A stretch of 64,000 nt of DNA from Micromonospora deserti (lineage in GTDB: Bacteria > Actinomycetota > Actinomycetes > Mycobacteriales > Micromonosporaceae): NCBI RefSeq assembly GCF_003236335.1, contig NZ_POUB01000004.1, forward strand, positions 1 through 64,000, read 5' to 3'. Position 1 is the first letter of the stretch; each line of letters starts with the position of its first letter. Shown here one piece after another: positions 33,495 to 42,656 of this stretch. A model generated the notes under the pieces. That model searched no databases and was not told where the DNA came from. It saw only the letters and a program-made list of their open reading frames with translations. Made by a program: the position numbers and the translations under genes.

Positions 33495-35012
33495 ATGCGC
33501 ACCACCTCCCGCGGCCTCTTCGTGGCGCTTGCGCTCACCCCGTTGCTGGCCAGCTGTTTCGCGTCGGGCGGCTCGGGCACCGATGCGAAAGCCGGGGCAT
33601 CCGGTCGTCTGAGGGTCGCCCTCGCGGTGCCGCCGGTGCAGGCCCTGTCCCCGTACAGTAATGACGCCACCGTGCTGAGCAAGCTCTCCGTGGTCGAAGG
33701 GCTCACGGCGCTGGACGCGGACGGAACCGCCGCGCCGGCGCTGGCGAAGTCCTGGACCCAGAAAAACGCCACCACCTGGGTCTTCGAGCTGCGCAAGGCC
33801 ACGTTCCAGGACGGCACTGAGGTCACCGCCGAGTCCGTCGTCAACGCGCTCGACCACGCCAATGCGGCCAAGATCAAGCCTCGCGTCCTCAGCGACGTGA
33901 CACTGACGGCTAAGGCCGAGGACACCGACAGCATCACGATCAGCACGAAGGCGGCCGACCCGGTGCTCCCGCTGCGACTCGCCAGCCCCGCGCTGGGGAT
34001 CCTTTCCACGAAGGCGTACGCGAAGGACGGCACCGTCAGCCCGGTCGGCACCGGAACCGGCCCCTTCGAGATCACCAAGCTCACCGGGAAGACCACGGCG
34101 ACTCTGGACCGCTTCGACGACTACTGGGGCGGCAAGGCCAAGGCATCCGGCATCGACGTGACGTGGATCGCCGACGGCGCGGCCCGCGCCAACGCCCTGC
34201 GCGCCGGAGAGGTCGACATCGCCGAGTGGATCCCCACTGCCCAGGCGAAGCTGCTGGGCAAGGACACCCGTCACGAAGTGCCCTCCGTGCGGACCGACAG
34301 CCTGGTCCTCAACACCCGCAGCGGCATCTTCGCCGACGAGTCGCTGCGCGCGGCTGCCCGCGAGGCCGTGGACGGTTCGGTTCTCGTCGACTCGGTCTTC
34401 GGCGGATACGCCGACCCAGCACAGGGCCTGTTCGGACCCGCCATCTCCTGGGCGGCCGACAAGCGTGTCGCGGTGACCGGCCGCGCGACGGCCGCGACCA
34501 CCGCACAGGTCAAGTCGAGGACCAACGGCAGGACGGTACGCCTGGCCACCTACACCAACCGCACGGAACTTCCCGAGGCCGCGACCGTCCTGCAGCAGCA
34601 GCTGGAGAAGGCCGGGTTCACCGTGCAGCAGGACGTACGCGAGTACACGCAGATGGAGGCCGACCTCCTCGCGGGCAGGTACGACGCGCTCGTCTTCTCC
34701 CGGGTGACGCTCCTCGACACTGGCGACGCGGTCGCATACCTCGCGAGCGACTTTGCGAGCAACGGCGTCTACAACATAGCGGGCCTGCAGGACTCCGCGG
34801 TCGACCAGGCCATCACGTCCGCGGCCGCAGAAGGCGACACCGCGCAGCGACAGCAGAAGATCATGCGGGCCGAGGCGGAGATCCTGCGCACCGATGCCGT
34901 CGTGCCGCTCATCCACGAGAAAGTCGTGCAGGGCATCAGCACCGATGTCGAGGGTGTTGTCCTCGACCCCCGCGAGCGCTCTCTGATCGACCTCGACACC
35001 CGGTTGAAGTAG
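33495..35012 (+). CDS. peptide/metallophore ABC transporter substrate-binding lipoprotein (SBP family 5)
   Basis: 505 aa from ATG with AGGA upstream. Lipoprotein signal ending LTPLLASC. Family 5 (DppA/NikA/OppA) features: VVEGLTALDADGTAAPALAK, SWTQKNATTWVFELRKATFQDG, VGTGTGPFEITKLTGKTTAT and LATYTNRTELPEAATVLQQQ. An iron box lies upstream, so it probably binds an iron-related ligand such as a siderophore or opine-type metallophore rather than a nutrient peptide; this is inference. It is followed after 6 bp by a fused permease gene. Confidence 0.88.
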   Translation: MRTTSRGLFVALALTPLLASCFASGGSGTDAKAGASGRLRVALAVPPVQALSPYSNDATVLSKLSVVEGLTALDADGTAAPALAKSWTQKNATTWVFELRKATFQDGTEVTAESVVNALDHANAAKIKPRVLSDVTLTAKAEDTDSITISTKAADPVLPLRLASPALGILSTKAYAKDGTVSPVGTGTGPFEITKLTGKTTATLDRFDDYWGGKAKASGIDVTWIADGAARANALRAGEVDIAEWIPTAQAKLLGKDTRHEVPSVRTDSLVLNTRSGIFADESLRAAAREAVDGSVLVDSVFGGYADPAQGLFGPAISWAADKRVAVTGRATAATTAQVKSRTNGRTVRLATYTNRTELPEAATVLQQQLEKAGFTVQQDVREYTQMEADLLAGRYDALVFSRVTLLDTGDAVAYLASDFASNGVYNIAGLQDSAVDQAITSAAAEGDTAQRQQKIMRAEAEILRTDAVVPLIHEKVVQGISTDVEGVVLDPRERSLIDLDTRLK

Positions 35013-35018
35013 CGACGG

Positions 35019-36770
35019 ATGAGCAGTGCCACGTCGGCCGGTGCCCGCCCGGCCCGGTGGCGCGCGGGCGTTGGCCGCGTCGTCGCCGGGGCCGCCCTGC
35101 TGGCGGCCGTCGCCCTGCTGCCCTGGCTGTCCGGGATCGACCCCGCGCTGACGGTCCTGCGAGCCCGCTCCGCCGACCAGGATCCCACCCCTGCGCAGTT
35201 GGCCGCCATACGGGAGCAACTGGGCTTGGACGAGGGGCCGTTCCGGCATCTCGCACACTGGCTCGGTGGACTTCCGCGCGGCGACGCGGGCACCTCCTGG
35301 GTCTCGGGCGAACCGGTCCTGCCCCAGGTGACGACCGCTTTCGCGGTCTCCGTCACGCTGATGCTCGGCGCGCTCGTGGTCACGATCGCGGTGGCCGCGC
35401 TGGTCAGCGCCCGCACCCTGTACCTCGGATCCCGGCGGCGACTACGACAGGAGCGGACGGGCATCGGGGTCGCCATCCTCGCCGCGCTGCCCAAGTTCGT
35501 GCTCGCCTCGCTGCTCGCCACCGTGTGTGGGGTGTGGTTGGGCTGGTTCCCGTCCAGCGGCTGGGAGGGGCCAGGGTCGATGGTGCTGCCCGCACTCGCC
35601 CTCGGCGTGCCGTCCGGGGCGATGATCGGCGGCCTGCTCGACCAGTCCCTGCCCGCCGCCCTCCACGAGCCATGGGCGCGGACCTGGTACGCCTGCGGGC
35701 TCTCGCCCGGCTACATCGCCCGGCATGCGCTGCGTCGCACGCTGGCCGGGGTGCTTCCACAGCTCCTGCCGACCGTCGTTGCCCTGGTCGGCGGCGCAGT
35801 CGCGGTGGAGAAGATATTCAACATTCCAGGGCTCGGCCGGCTCGCCCTGGATGCCGCCATTGCCCAGGACCTCCCGCCGCTGCAGACCGCGACACTGGTC
35901 CTCGTCCTGCTCGGCGTCGCCGCGGGCCTGCTCATCCAGGCCCTGCGCCGCGCTCTTCTCGGCCCCGCCCTGCGCGACGGCGCCCTGCCCGCCCTGCACT
36001 CGCCGGCCCTCCCGCGCCGGCACTCCACACGCTGGGTCGCCGGATGCTGTCTGCTCGCCCTGCTCATACTCGTTGTAGCCGGGCTGCTGCGGGATCCCCT
36101 ACACGTAGACACGGCAGCCCGCCTGCTGCCCCCCTCAGCCGTGCACCCGTTGGGCACGGACGCGCTCGGCCGTGATCTGCTCGCTCGGCTGGGTCACGGT
36201 GCGCTGCGCACGGCGGGCGTGGCCCTCGCGGTGACGGCGGTCAACACCATCACCGGGCTGCTGGTCGGCATGGCGGGACGGGTGAGCGCGGGCATGACAG
36301 AAGTGATGTCGACGCTGCCGGCTGTCCTGGCCGGACTGCTGACGACCGCAGTGACCGGTCCGTCGGTGTGGGGTGCCGCGTGCGCAGTGTGCGTGGTCGG
36401 CTGGACCCCCTACGCCGCCCAGGCTGCGGCTCTGTTCGAACAGGAACGGGCGAGCAGTCACGTGCTCGCGTCGATCTCGCTCGGCGCCGGCCGCATGCAC
36501 CTGCTGCGCCACCACCTGCTGCCTGCGGTGCTGCCCGCCGTACGGCGCAACGCCCTTCTGCGCTTGCCCACCACGGTCCTCGTGCTGGCCTCCCTCGGCT
36601 TCCTCGGTCTGGGCGAGCAGCCACCCACTCCAGAGTGGGGCCGCCTCCTGTCGGAGAACCAGCCGTACGTGGAACTGGCCCCCTGGACCGTGCTCGGCCC
36701 GGCCTGCGCGCTCGTCCTGCTCTCCGTTCTCGCCGTTTCCGCTATGGCGTCGGAGGGGAACAGAGACTGA
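35019..36770 (+). CDS. fused DppB-DppC type ABC permease (two permease domains in one protein)
   Basis: 583 aa. The N-terminal half (to ~310) is a DppB-type permease with EAA loop ARTWYACGLSPGYIARHALR, then RTLAGVLPQLLPTVV. The C-terminal half (from ~345) is a DppC-type permease with the start motif HPLGTDALGRDLLARLGHGA and EAA loop SSHVLASISLGAGRMHLLRH. Such fusions are normally followed by a fused double ATPase, but here the sequence changes directly after the stop into the tail of a PucR gene on the other strand. The importer therefore seems to have lost its ATPase, or borrows one. Confidence 0.88.
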   Translation: MSSATSAGARPARWRAGVGRVVAGAALLAAVALLPWLSGIDPALTVLRARSADQDPTPAQLAAIREQLGLDEGPFRHLAHWLGGLPRGDAGTSWVSGEPVLPQVTTAFAVSVTLMLGALVVTIAVAALVSARTLYLGSRRRLRQERTGIGVAILAALPKFVLASLLATVCGVWLGWFPSSGWEGPGSMVLPALALGVPSGAMIGGLLDQSLPAALHEPWARTWYACGLSPGYIARHALRRTLAGVLPQLLPTVVALVGGAVAVEKIFNIPGLGRLALDAAIAQDLPPLQTATLVLVLLGVAAGLLIQALRRALLGPALRDGALPALHSPALPRRHSTRWVAGCCLLALLILVVAGLLRDPLHVDTAARLLPPSAVHPLGTDALGRDLLARLGHGALRTAGVALAVTAVNTITGLLVGMAGRVSAGMTEVMSTLPAVLAGLLTTAVTGPSVWGAACAVCVVGWTPYAAQAAALFEQERASSHVLASISLGAGRMHLLRHHLLPAVLPAVRRNALLRLPTTVLVLASLGFLGLGEQPPTPEWGRLLSENQPYVELAPWTVLGPACALVLLSVLAVSAMASEGNRD

Positions 36771-36886
36771 GGTCACGGTCGCTGCGGCGCCCGGCTCAGC
36801 GCCCGCCAGCCGAGTGCGGCAACCGGAATACGTCGAGGGCGGTGAGGGCGACGTGCAGTTGGGTTCGTTGTCGACCGTTCTCCAGG

Positions 36887-38452
36887 TCACGTTCGAGGAG
36901 GCGTTCGATGGTCCCGTAGCCGTTCGTAGAGCGCTTGCCGGGAGATCGACTGGCGGCGTGCCGCGAGCGTCTTGTTGCCGGCCACATCGAGGTAGGTGTG
37001 CAGGGTGGCTAGCAGATCGCTGCCGTGCCGGTTGTCGTGCTCGATGAGACGGCCGATGTGCCGCTCTACGTAGTCCTGCACTTGAAGGTCGTCGCGCAGC
37101 GCATAGAGCAACTCGCGCAGACCTATGTCCGAGTCCTCGTAGAAGGGCCGACCGTCGGGAACCGCCGCGTGCGCCACTCGGGCGGCCTGGTGGAAGGAGC
37201 GCGCTGCGTGCGTGATGTCGAAAATTTCGCAACCGACGCTCACCACGGCGGTGGGATACGAGCCTTGGACGTGCGTGCCGAGCCGTTCGACCACAGGTCG
37301 CCACGGGCGCGAGGGCTTGAGCGCGAGCAGCATCCCGACGCGGGTCGGGGATACGGCAGCGAGAAGCGCGGGTACCCCGGCCTGCTGTAATTGCCGTGCC
37401 AGGTCGTCCTCGAGCTGGGCCTGGTCATCGACGCCTCCGGCGAGCGTGACCAATGCGATCATGATTCGGTGCCCGTCGGTGGGCACCCCCAGCGCCTCGA
37501 TGCGGGCCCGGGCCTCGCTCGCCGAGCGGTAGCGCTGCTCGACCAGGTCCAGCAGCGCCGTACGGTGGGCGGCGCGTTCCCAGGGGCGGCCCTGCATCAG
37601 TCGGGCGATGGTCAGCGCCATCGCGGCACGTTCGAGGACCATGATGTGCTCGGCACCGAAGGCGGGCGAGGTGGTGGGGTCGGGAAGCATCACCAGACGG
37701 CCCCATTCTTCACCCTGGTACTCGACCGGGGTGACCAGCCACGACTCCGGCCCGCACACGTCCGTCTGATGCGGCGAGGGCGTGGCCCGGGAGCGCCGCT
37801 CCCACCTGGCGAGCACGTCGGTCGGCGCGCGGCCGGTCGACTCGGACAACATCGCCTGGTGAACCAGGTTCTCCAGAACCACGGGGTATCCGCTCATCTC
37901 GGCGGCCGCGCGTACCAGCTCCTCGGGCTGCGCTCCGCGCAGCGTCAGGGCGGTGAACGCCTCATGGACCTGTTGGGCTCGGCGCAGCGTTTCGACCTGG
38001 CTGCCGAGGATCAGGGCGTGGACGGTCTGGGTTACGTCAACGAAGTTGACGTCCCTGCTCAACACGATCAGCGGTAGATCGTTGGCGCGGCAGGCGCGGA
38101 CGAGCTCGTCGGGCGGTGTGCGATACCGCCTGACCAGTTCGATCACCAGCCCGGCAGCGCCGACCTGGGCCAACTCGTCGACGTATTTGCGGATCAGAGT
38201 CGGCTCGGTGGGCAGCGGCATGCCGGTGGTGAGAACGAGCTCTCCACCTTTGAGGAACGAAGCGGGGTCGGTGAGTTCGGTGACGTGTACCCACCGGACG
38301 AGACGTGACAGTTGCCCGAGGCCGCAGATGACCTTCGGCTGGCCGGCGGCCAGGACCGGCAACTCAAGCACGTCGGCCACGGTGAGCGGGCGCAGCGGCC
38401 CCCGATCCGCAGCGTCGTCGTGCGGTCCGCCGGCCTTCGGTGCTGATGTCAC
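36887..38452 (-). CDS. PucR-family transcriptional regulator, C-terminal frameshift
   Basis: 521 aa from GTG 38452 (TTG at 38470 is an alternative). N-terminal PucR domain: LTVADVLELPVLAAGQPKVI, then VRWVHVTELTDPASFLKGGE, and LVLTTGMPLP. C-terminal PucR HTH: TYLDVAGNKTLAARRQSISR, QALYERL. The conserved end (TIERLLERDLENGRQRTQLH, then a TGA at 36796) is in another frame, entered by a one-base change near 36922, so this protein ends in about 10 foreign residues instead. The HTH itself is intact, so function may remain. PucR proteins commonly control divergent aminotransferase or purine/GABA genes; here the divergent gene is a class III aminotransferase. Confidence 0.82.
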   Translation of the reverse strand: MTSAPKAGGPHDDAADRGPLRPLTVADVLELPVLAAGQPKVICGLGQLSRLVRWVHVTELTDPASFLKGGELVLTTGMPLPTEPTLIRKYVDELAQVGAAGLVIELVRRYRTPPDELVRACRANDLPLIVLSRDVNFVDVTQTVHALILGSQVETLRRAQQVHEAFTALTLRGAQPEELVRAAAEMSGYPVVLENLVHQAMLSESTGRAPTDVLARWERRSRATPSPHQTDVCGPESWLVTPVEYQGEEWGRLVMLPDPTTSPAFGAEHIMVLERAAMALTIARLMQGRPWERAAHRTALLDLVEQRYRSASEARARIEALGVPTDGHRIMIALVTLAGGVDDQAQLEDDLARQLQQAGVPALLAAVSPTRVGMLLALKPSRPWRPVVERLGTHVQGSYPTAVVSVGCEIFDITHAARSFHQAARVAHAAVPDGRPFYEDSDIGLRELLYALRDDLQVQDYVERHIGRLIEHDNRHGSDLLATLHTYLDVAGNKTLAARRQSISRQALYERLRDHRTPPRT

Positions 38453-38678
38453 GGTGAGTAACCCAATCAAGCGGGCGGCGTGTGCGCAAGAGCGGATCCC
38501 CAGCTCAGCGGGCGAGTGTGACTCGCCCCGCAGCCCAACGCCGCCGTCGCGACCGGATGTCGGCCTGACAAAACGTCCAGTCGGTGCCGGCTGTGGGCGA
38601 CGGATTGCTCGTTGTCCGCGCGTTCCCGCCTTGCGACGCTCAGGACGACCGATGTACGCGCTGGGCTGGGAGACGAGT

Positions 38679-39017
38679 ATGACAAATCTGTCGCCGCATC
38701 TGCGGCAGGCGACTCCGGTTGTCGCGACCCGTGGGGAGGGCGTGTACCTCTACGGCGAGGACGGCCGGCGCTACCTCGACTTCACCGCCGGCATCGGCGT
38801 CACCAGCACCGGGCACTGCCACCCGCGGGTGGTCCAGGCGGCCCAGGAGCAGGTCGCCACGTTGATCCACGGCCAGTACACCACGGTCATGAACCAGCCG
38901 CTGCGCCGTCTCGTCGCCAAGCTGGGCGAGGTGCTGCCAGAAGGGCTGGACAGCTTGTTTTTCACCAACTCTGGCAGCGAGGCCGTCGAGGCCGCGATGC
39001 GCCCTGGCCCCACGTGA
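38679..39017 (+). pseudogene. class III aminotransferase (GabT-like), N-terminal fragment
   Basis: From an ATG with GGGAG upstream: MTNLSPHLRQATPVVATRGE, GVYLYGEDGRRYLDFTAGIG, VTSTGHCHPRVVQAAQEQV and SLFFTNSGSEAVEAAMR, all typical of PLP-dependent class III enzymes such as 4-aminobutyrate transaminase. The match stops after ~108 codons at about 39003 and a TGA follows. The PLP lysine and the rest are missing. It was probably the target of the divergent PucR regulator before being cut by an integrase-bearing element. Confidence 0.85.
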
Positions 39018-39019
39018 AG

Positions 39020-39731
39020 ACCACGATGCCGGCGAACCCGTTGGCGCCGCGCGGCTCGCAGCGCCGGCATCCGAAGATGCTCCCGGAGGGCCCGCGAGAA
39101 ACGGCTGCTGGCCGAGGTGGGCACGGCTCGGGATCGGCTGGTGGTGACCTGGCTGGCCGATGGCGGCTTCCGGATCGGGGAGCTGTGCGGGCTGCACCTG
39201 GTGGACCTGCATCTTCGCGAGAACGCAGCGTGCGGGCAGTGCCGCTCGCCGCACGTGCACGTATGTCATCGGCCGGGCAATCCGAACCGGGCGGACGCGA
39301 AGACGAAGCATCCGTGGCGGGTGGAGGCCGGCACGGTGACGGGTGGGTTGATCAAGCGGGTCAGCCCGGCCATGGTGCACAGCTATTTCGACTACATCAC
39401 CGGCGAGTACCCACGCGGCGGCGCGGGGCACGGGATGTTGCTGGTCCAGCTTTACGGCTCGGGACGGGGACGGCCGTGGGCGCCGGTCGCGGCCCGGCGG
39501 ATGCTGGCGCGGGCCGGGCGGCGAACCGGTCTGGGGCTGGTCAAGCCGCACTGCTTTCGCCATTCCTTCGCCAGCGCCGTCCTCGACGCGGCCGATGGGA
39601 ACCTAGTCATTGCCCGCGACGCCGGAGGCTGGGCATCCACGTCGGTGGTGGACGAGATCTACGCGCACGTGGATGTGCACGATCCGGCGTTCGACGCCGC
39701 GCTGCGCACCGTGTGGGGTGAGAACCGGTGA
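39020..39731 (+). pseudogene. tyrosine recombinase/integrase, N-terminally truncated
   Basis: The catalytic domain is present from about 39117: ADGGFRIGELCGLHLVDLHL (first Arg), VKPHCFRHSFASAVLDAADG (HxxR), AGGWASTSVVDEIYAHVDVH (His and probable Tyr). Upstream, ANPLAPRGSQRRHPKMLPEG belongs to the same protein but in another frame, with the shift near 39090. The SAM-like N-terminal domain is absent because the sequence abuts the truncated aminotransferase. Confidence 0.75.
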
Positions 39732-39759
39732 ACGCCACCCTCACGCTGCTGCCGCAGCC

Positions 39760-39951
39760 GTCGAGGCCCGGCCGCAGGTGGTGCGTGGAGCGTACGTTCT
39801 CCTGGATCAACCGCTGCCGCCGCACTGTCCGCGACTACGAACGGCGACCCGAACACCACGCCGCGATGGTCCAATGGGCCATGATCATCGTCATGACCCG
39901 CCGCCTCGCCCGCCACCAACACACCTGAAACCCTTATTTACCAGGCTCTTA
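39760..39951 (+). mobile_element. IS5-family element, right-end fragment with terminal repeat
   Basis: The last ~55 codons of an IS5-type transposase (RRWCVERTFSWINRCRRTVR, DYERRPEHHAAMVQWAMIIV, ending in TGA at 39928) carry the catalytic Glu in CVERTFSW. The 21-bp terminal repeat at 39931-39951 follows, identical to the solo end at 15081. The left nine tenths of the element are missing. Confidence 0.8.
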
Positions 39952-40272
39952 AGTCCGACCGGCCCGCGCTCAGCCCACCTCTGAAGCCGGTGGTGATCTG
40001 GGCGTCAGCGTGGTTAAACCTCGTCCATAACCACTCTGGTGCCCAGATCACCAGCGCTATCCAGGTATGGGCGCACAAACGAGGCAGCTCGACAGGAGGA
40101 CGGGAGAGTTGCCGGCACTTCCCGGGCCTGCTCACCGAGCCGCGACGGGCTTCCATCCTGGACGCGCACGCCTACACGATCGGTGGTCACCTCCGCACGG
40201 GCGGTAAGTCTGAGCCTCACCACCCCGCCCCCACGTAGGGAGCCCCTGAAGCTCCCGCTTCGCGCACCTGAC

Positions 40273-40326
40273 TTTGACTTGCCTAATGGGAAAGTGAACT
40301 GTTACTTTCCTGCCAGGCAAGTCAAA
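40273..40326. promoter_or_regulatory. concentric double palindrome, probable operator/promoter of the 40343 operon
   Basis: Outer arms TTTGACTTGCCT (40273-40284) and AGGCAAGTCAAA (40315-40326) are perfect 12-bp inverted repeats. Inner arms GGAAAGT (40289-40295) and ACTTTCC (40304-40310) are perfect 7-bp inverted repeats. Both share the centre 40299.5. TTGACT could also act as a -35. It ends 16 bp before the first gene of a two-gene operon that encodes a winged-helix regulator, which suggests autoregulation. Confidence 0.65.
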
Positions 40327-40342
40327 CTACGGGGGTATCAGA

Positions 40343-40789
40343 ATGAGCCACATCGACGACGCCCAGGCCCGCCTCGCGGAGGTCACCAAGCGCCGCAACC
40401 AGGCCATCGACGGCGCGTCCCGCGGCCGGCACCGCGGCTGGGGGACGCAACTCGCGATGATCGCTGGCTTCGCGGCGCTGGATCTTCCCGTGCCACCAGC
40501 CCTGCAGTTGTCCCTCTTCGGCGCCGCCGCGGTCGCCGCCCTGATCTGCTTCACCCGCGCCGGTCAGCGGAGCAAGGCGGCCCTACACCGATCCCAGCTG
40601 ACCGGCCGGTTCTGGGCCGTTCTCGGCGGCTTCGCCCTCGCCGCCGGCGTTCTCGCCTTCGTCGGGATGTGGCTGGTCAACCGGATCGACAGCCCACTAC
40701 ACAACACTGTGCTCGGCATGCTGCTCGCCGCCCTCGTCGCAGCCGGCGAACCGCTGTACCGGATGATCCTGCGCCGGGCGACCTCATGA
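40343..40789 (+). CDS. hypothetical membrane protein, cotranscribed with a winged-helix regulator
   Basis: 148 aa from ATG with a GGGGG ribosome-binding stretch. A charged N-terminal helix (HIDDAQARLAEVTKRRNQAI) precedes four hydrophobic segments (for example LSLFGAAAVAALICFT, FALAAGVLAFVGMWLV, VLGMLLAALVAAGEP). Its TGA overlaps the ATG of the regulator (ATGA). This membrane protein/small regulator pair is a recurring actinobacterial arrangement whose function I cannot state. Confidence 0.75.
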   Translation: MSHIDDAQARLAEVTKRRNQAIDGASRGRHRGWGTQLAMIAGFAALDLPVPPALQLSLFGAAAVAALICFTRAGQRSKAALHRSQLTGRFWAVLGGFALAAGVLAFVGMWLVNRIDSPLHNTVLGMLLAALVAAGEPLYRMILRRATS

Positions 40790-41100
40790 CCACTCCGGCC
40801 GGCTTCGACGAGCTGATCCATCCGCCGACCCGGCTGAGCCTGATGGCGCTGCTCGCGGCAACCGAATGGGCCGAGTTCAGCTTCCTCAGGGAAAGTATCG
40901 AACTCACCGACTCCGCACTCTCCAAACAGGTCTCGACGCTCGTCGAGGCCGGCTACGCCGAGGTACGCAAGGAAGGCGCCGGCCGCCGGCGCCGTACCCT
41001 CGTCACCCTGACCCCGCGCGGCCGGACGGCCTTCGACGGCCACGTCGAGGCGCTGCGGCAACTGGTCGACCGCGCACTGTCGAGGTCCACAGCTACGTAG
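40786..41100 (+). CDS. winged-helix transcriptional regulator (MarR-like, short form)
   Basis: 104 aa: ELIHPPTRLSLMALLAATEW, AEFSFLRESIELTDSALSKQ as recognition helix, VSTLVEAGYAEVRKEG, and a basic wing AGRRRRTLVTLTPRG. The C-terminal dimerisation helix reads FDGHVEALRQLVDRAL, and the last few residues may be altered by the IS1634-type element that begins just downstream. Coupled to the upstream membrane protein gene, it probably binds the concentric palindrome before 40343. Confidence 0.82.
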   Translation: MTTPAGFDELIHPPTRLSLMALLAATEWAEFSFLRESIELTDSALSKQVSTLVEAGYAEVRKEGAGRRRRTLVTLTPRGRTAFDGHVEALRQLVDRALSRSTAT

Positions 41101-41149
41101 CCGCCCACGCCCCGATGGTGGCGATCCGACTGCCCCGGGCGGGTTATGC

Positions 41150-42627
41150 GGCGATCGGTGGAGCCGCACTGGCGGCCTGCCTGCTGGCCACCGATCCAGC
41201 GGGATATGGCCAGGGCGGCGAACACGATAGTCAGGTGTGCCTCGATCGACTCGCGGGTGTGGTGGAACACGGGCCGGGCGGCAAGGTCGCTTTTGGACAT
41301 TCGAAAGGACTTTTCGACCTGCAGCAGCCGACTGTAGGCGCCGATCACCTGCTCGGGCTCGGGGTTGGGCAGGTTGGTGACGTAGCCCTTGATCCCGGCC
41401 AGGGCACGGTTACGGGCTTCCAACGTCCGGTTCACGCTCTTGACCGCCCCGGTCAGCCGCACGTACCGGTTACGCTTGACCGGCGTCTTGCCCGCGACAG
41501 CGTTCTCGGCCTTGGCGATCTGCTGGTCGATGCCGCGCAGCGTGCGCCGGGCACGGTCAGCCCGATACTGGTAGAAGATCGTGTGGTCACGGCGCTTGTC
41601 GCCGGGTTCGGCCGGCCATGGCTGGACGAACACGTGCCCGTCCGGGATCTCGGCGTCGGGGTGGGTGTCCCGCCACACCTTGACGACGTAGGGCACGTCG
41701 GGGACGCGGGCACCGCGGATGAACGACAGCCCAGAGGCTTCGATCGCGCGTTTCTTCGCCTCGGACACCATCCCGGCGTCGGCCACCACCGTGATGTCGG
41801 ACAGGTGGTGTGCGTCCAGGAAGGCCCGCAGGACCGGCACCATCGTGGTGGTCTGAGCACGGTTGCCCTCGAACGCGTGCACCATCAGCGGGAACCCCGC
41901 CCTATCGGTGAGCAGCCCGACGACGATCTGCGGTTCCAGCCGCCTCTCTTTACTGAAGCCGGGCTCGCGGAACCCGTCACCTTCGTCGGTCTCGAAGTAC
42001 AGCGTCGTCGTAGAGCAACAACGTCGCCGGCCCGAGGCGCACATGCGCGGCGCAGGCACGTGCCAGCCGCGCCCGCCACGGACCGCCGTCCGGATCAAAC
42101 GTCGGCTCAGCGTCGTCCTCGACCGGCACGTCCTCGGTCTTCCCGCCGACGTCGGACGCCTTACCTCCCGTGGCATACACCCGCAGCCGCCGCTTGATCG
42201 TCGTGTACGACGGCGCCCGCGCGCCGGCCTCGTCCAGCACCCGCACCGAGTCGAGCTTGCTGGTCGGTTCGATGATCCTGGCCAACACCAGCGCCTTGAA
42301 CACCTCGTCCCGCTCGGCAGCGGCAGCGAACCCCAGGGCGTCGTACCCGCGCCCCAACGCGTCCAGCAGATGCCCGGCACGTGTAGACGTGATCGGCAAC
42401 GGGTCGCCCCCGTTGGCCGAACTGTCCGGCAGACGCAGATCCAACTCCTGCTGCCCCGCGGCCAGCCGCTGCCGCGCCACCGCCTTGAGCAGCTCCACGT
42501 CCGCGTCAGTATGCGCAGACCCGATGTGCTCGATATCCCGCGAACCCCGCCGCTGGGAATGCACGATCTGCACTGCCCGCGCCCCAGACGCCGTCCTCAC
42601 CGTCCGCACGTACGCCACGACCGACAC
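41150..42627 (-). mobile_element. IS1634-type (IS4 superfamily) transposase, frameshifted and 3'-truncated
   Basis: From GTG 42627: VAYVRTVRTASGARAVQIVH, then FKALVLARIIEPTSKLDSVR, to LGPATLLLYD near 42008, where a one-base shift moves the frame. It continues TTLYFETDEGDGFREPGF, GNRAQTTTMVPVLRAFLDA, ITVVADAGMVSEAKKRAI (catalytic Asp) and IVFAALAISRWI. After that the C-terminus is replaced by foreign sequence at about 41150, next to the regulator gene. Inactive remnant. Confidence 0.82.
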
Positions 42628-42656
42628 GATAGAACCCGCTGAATTTGGTGCTGATG

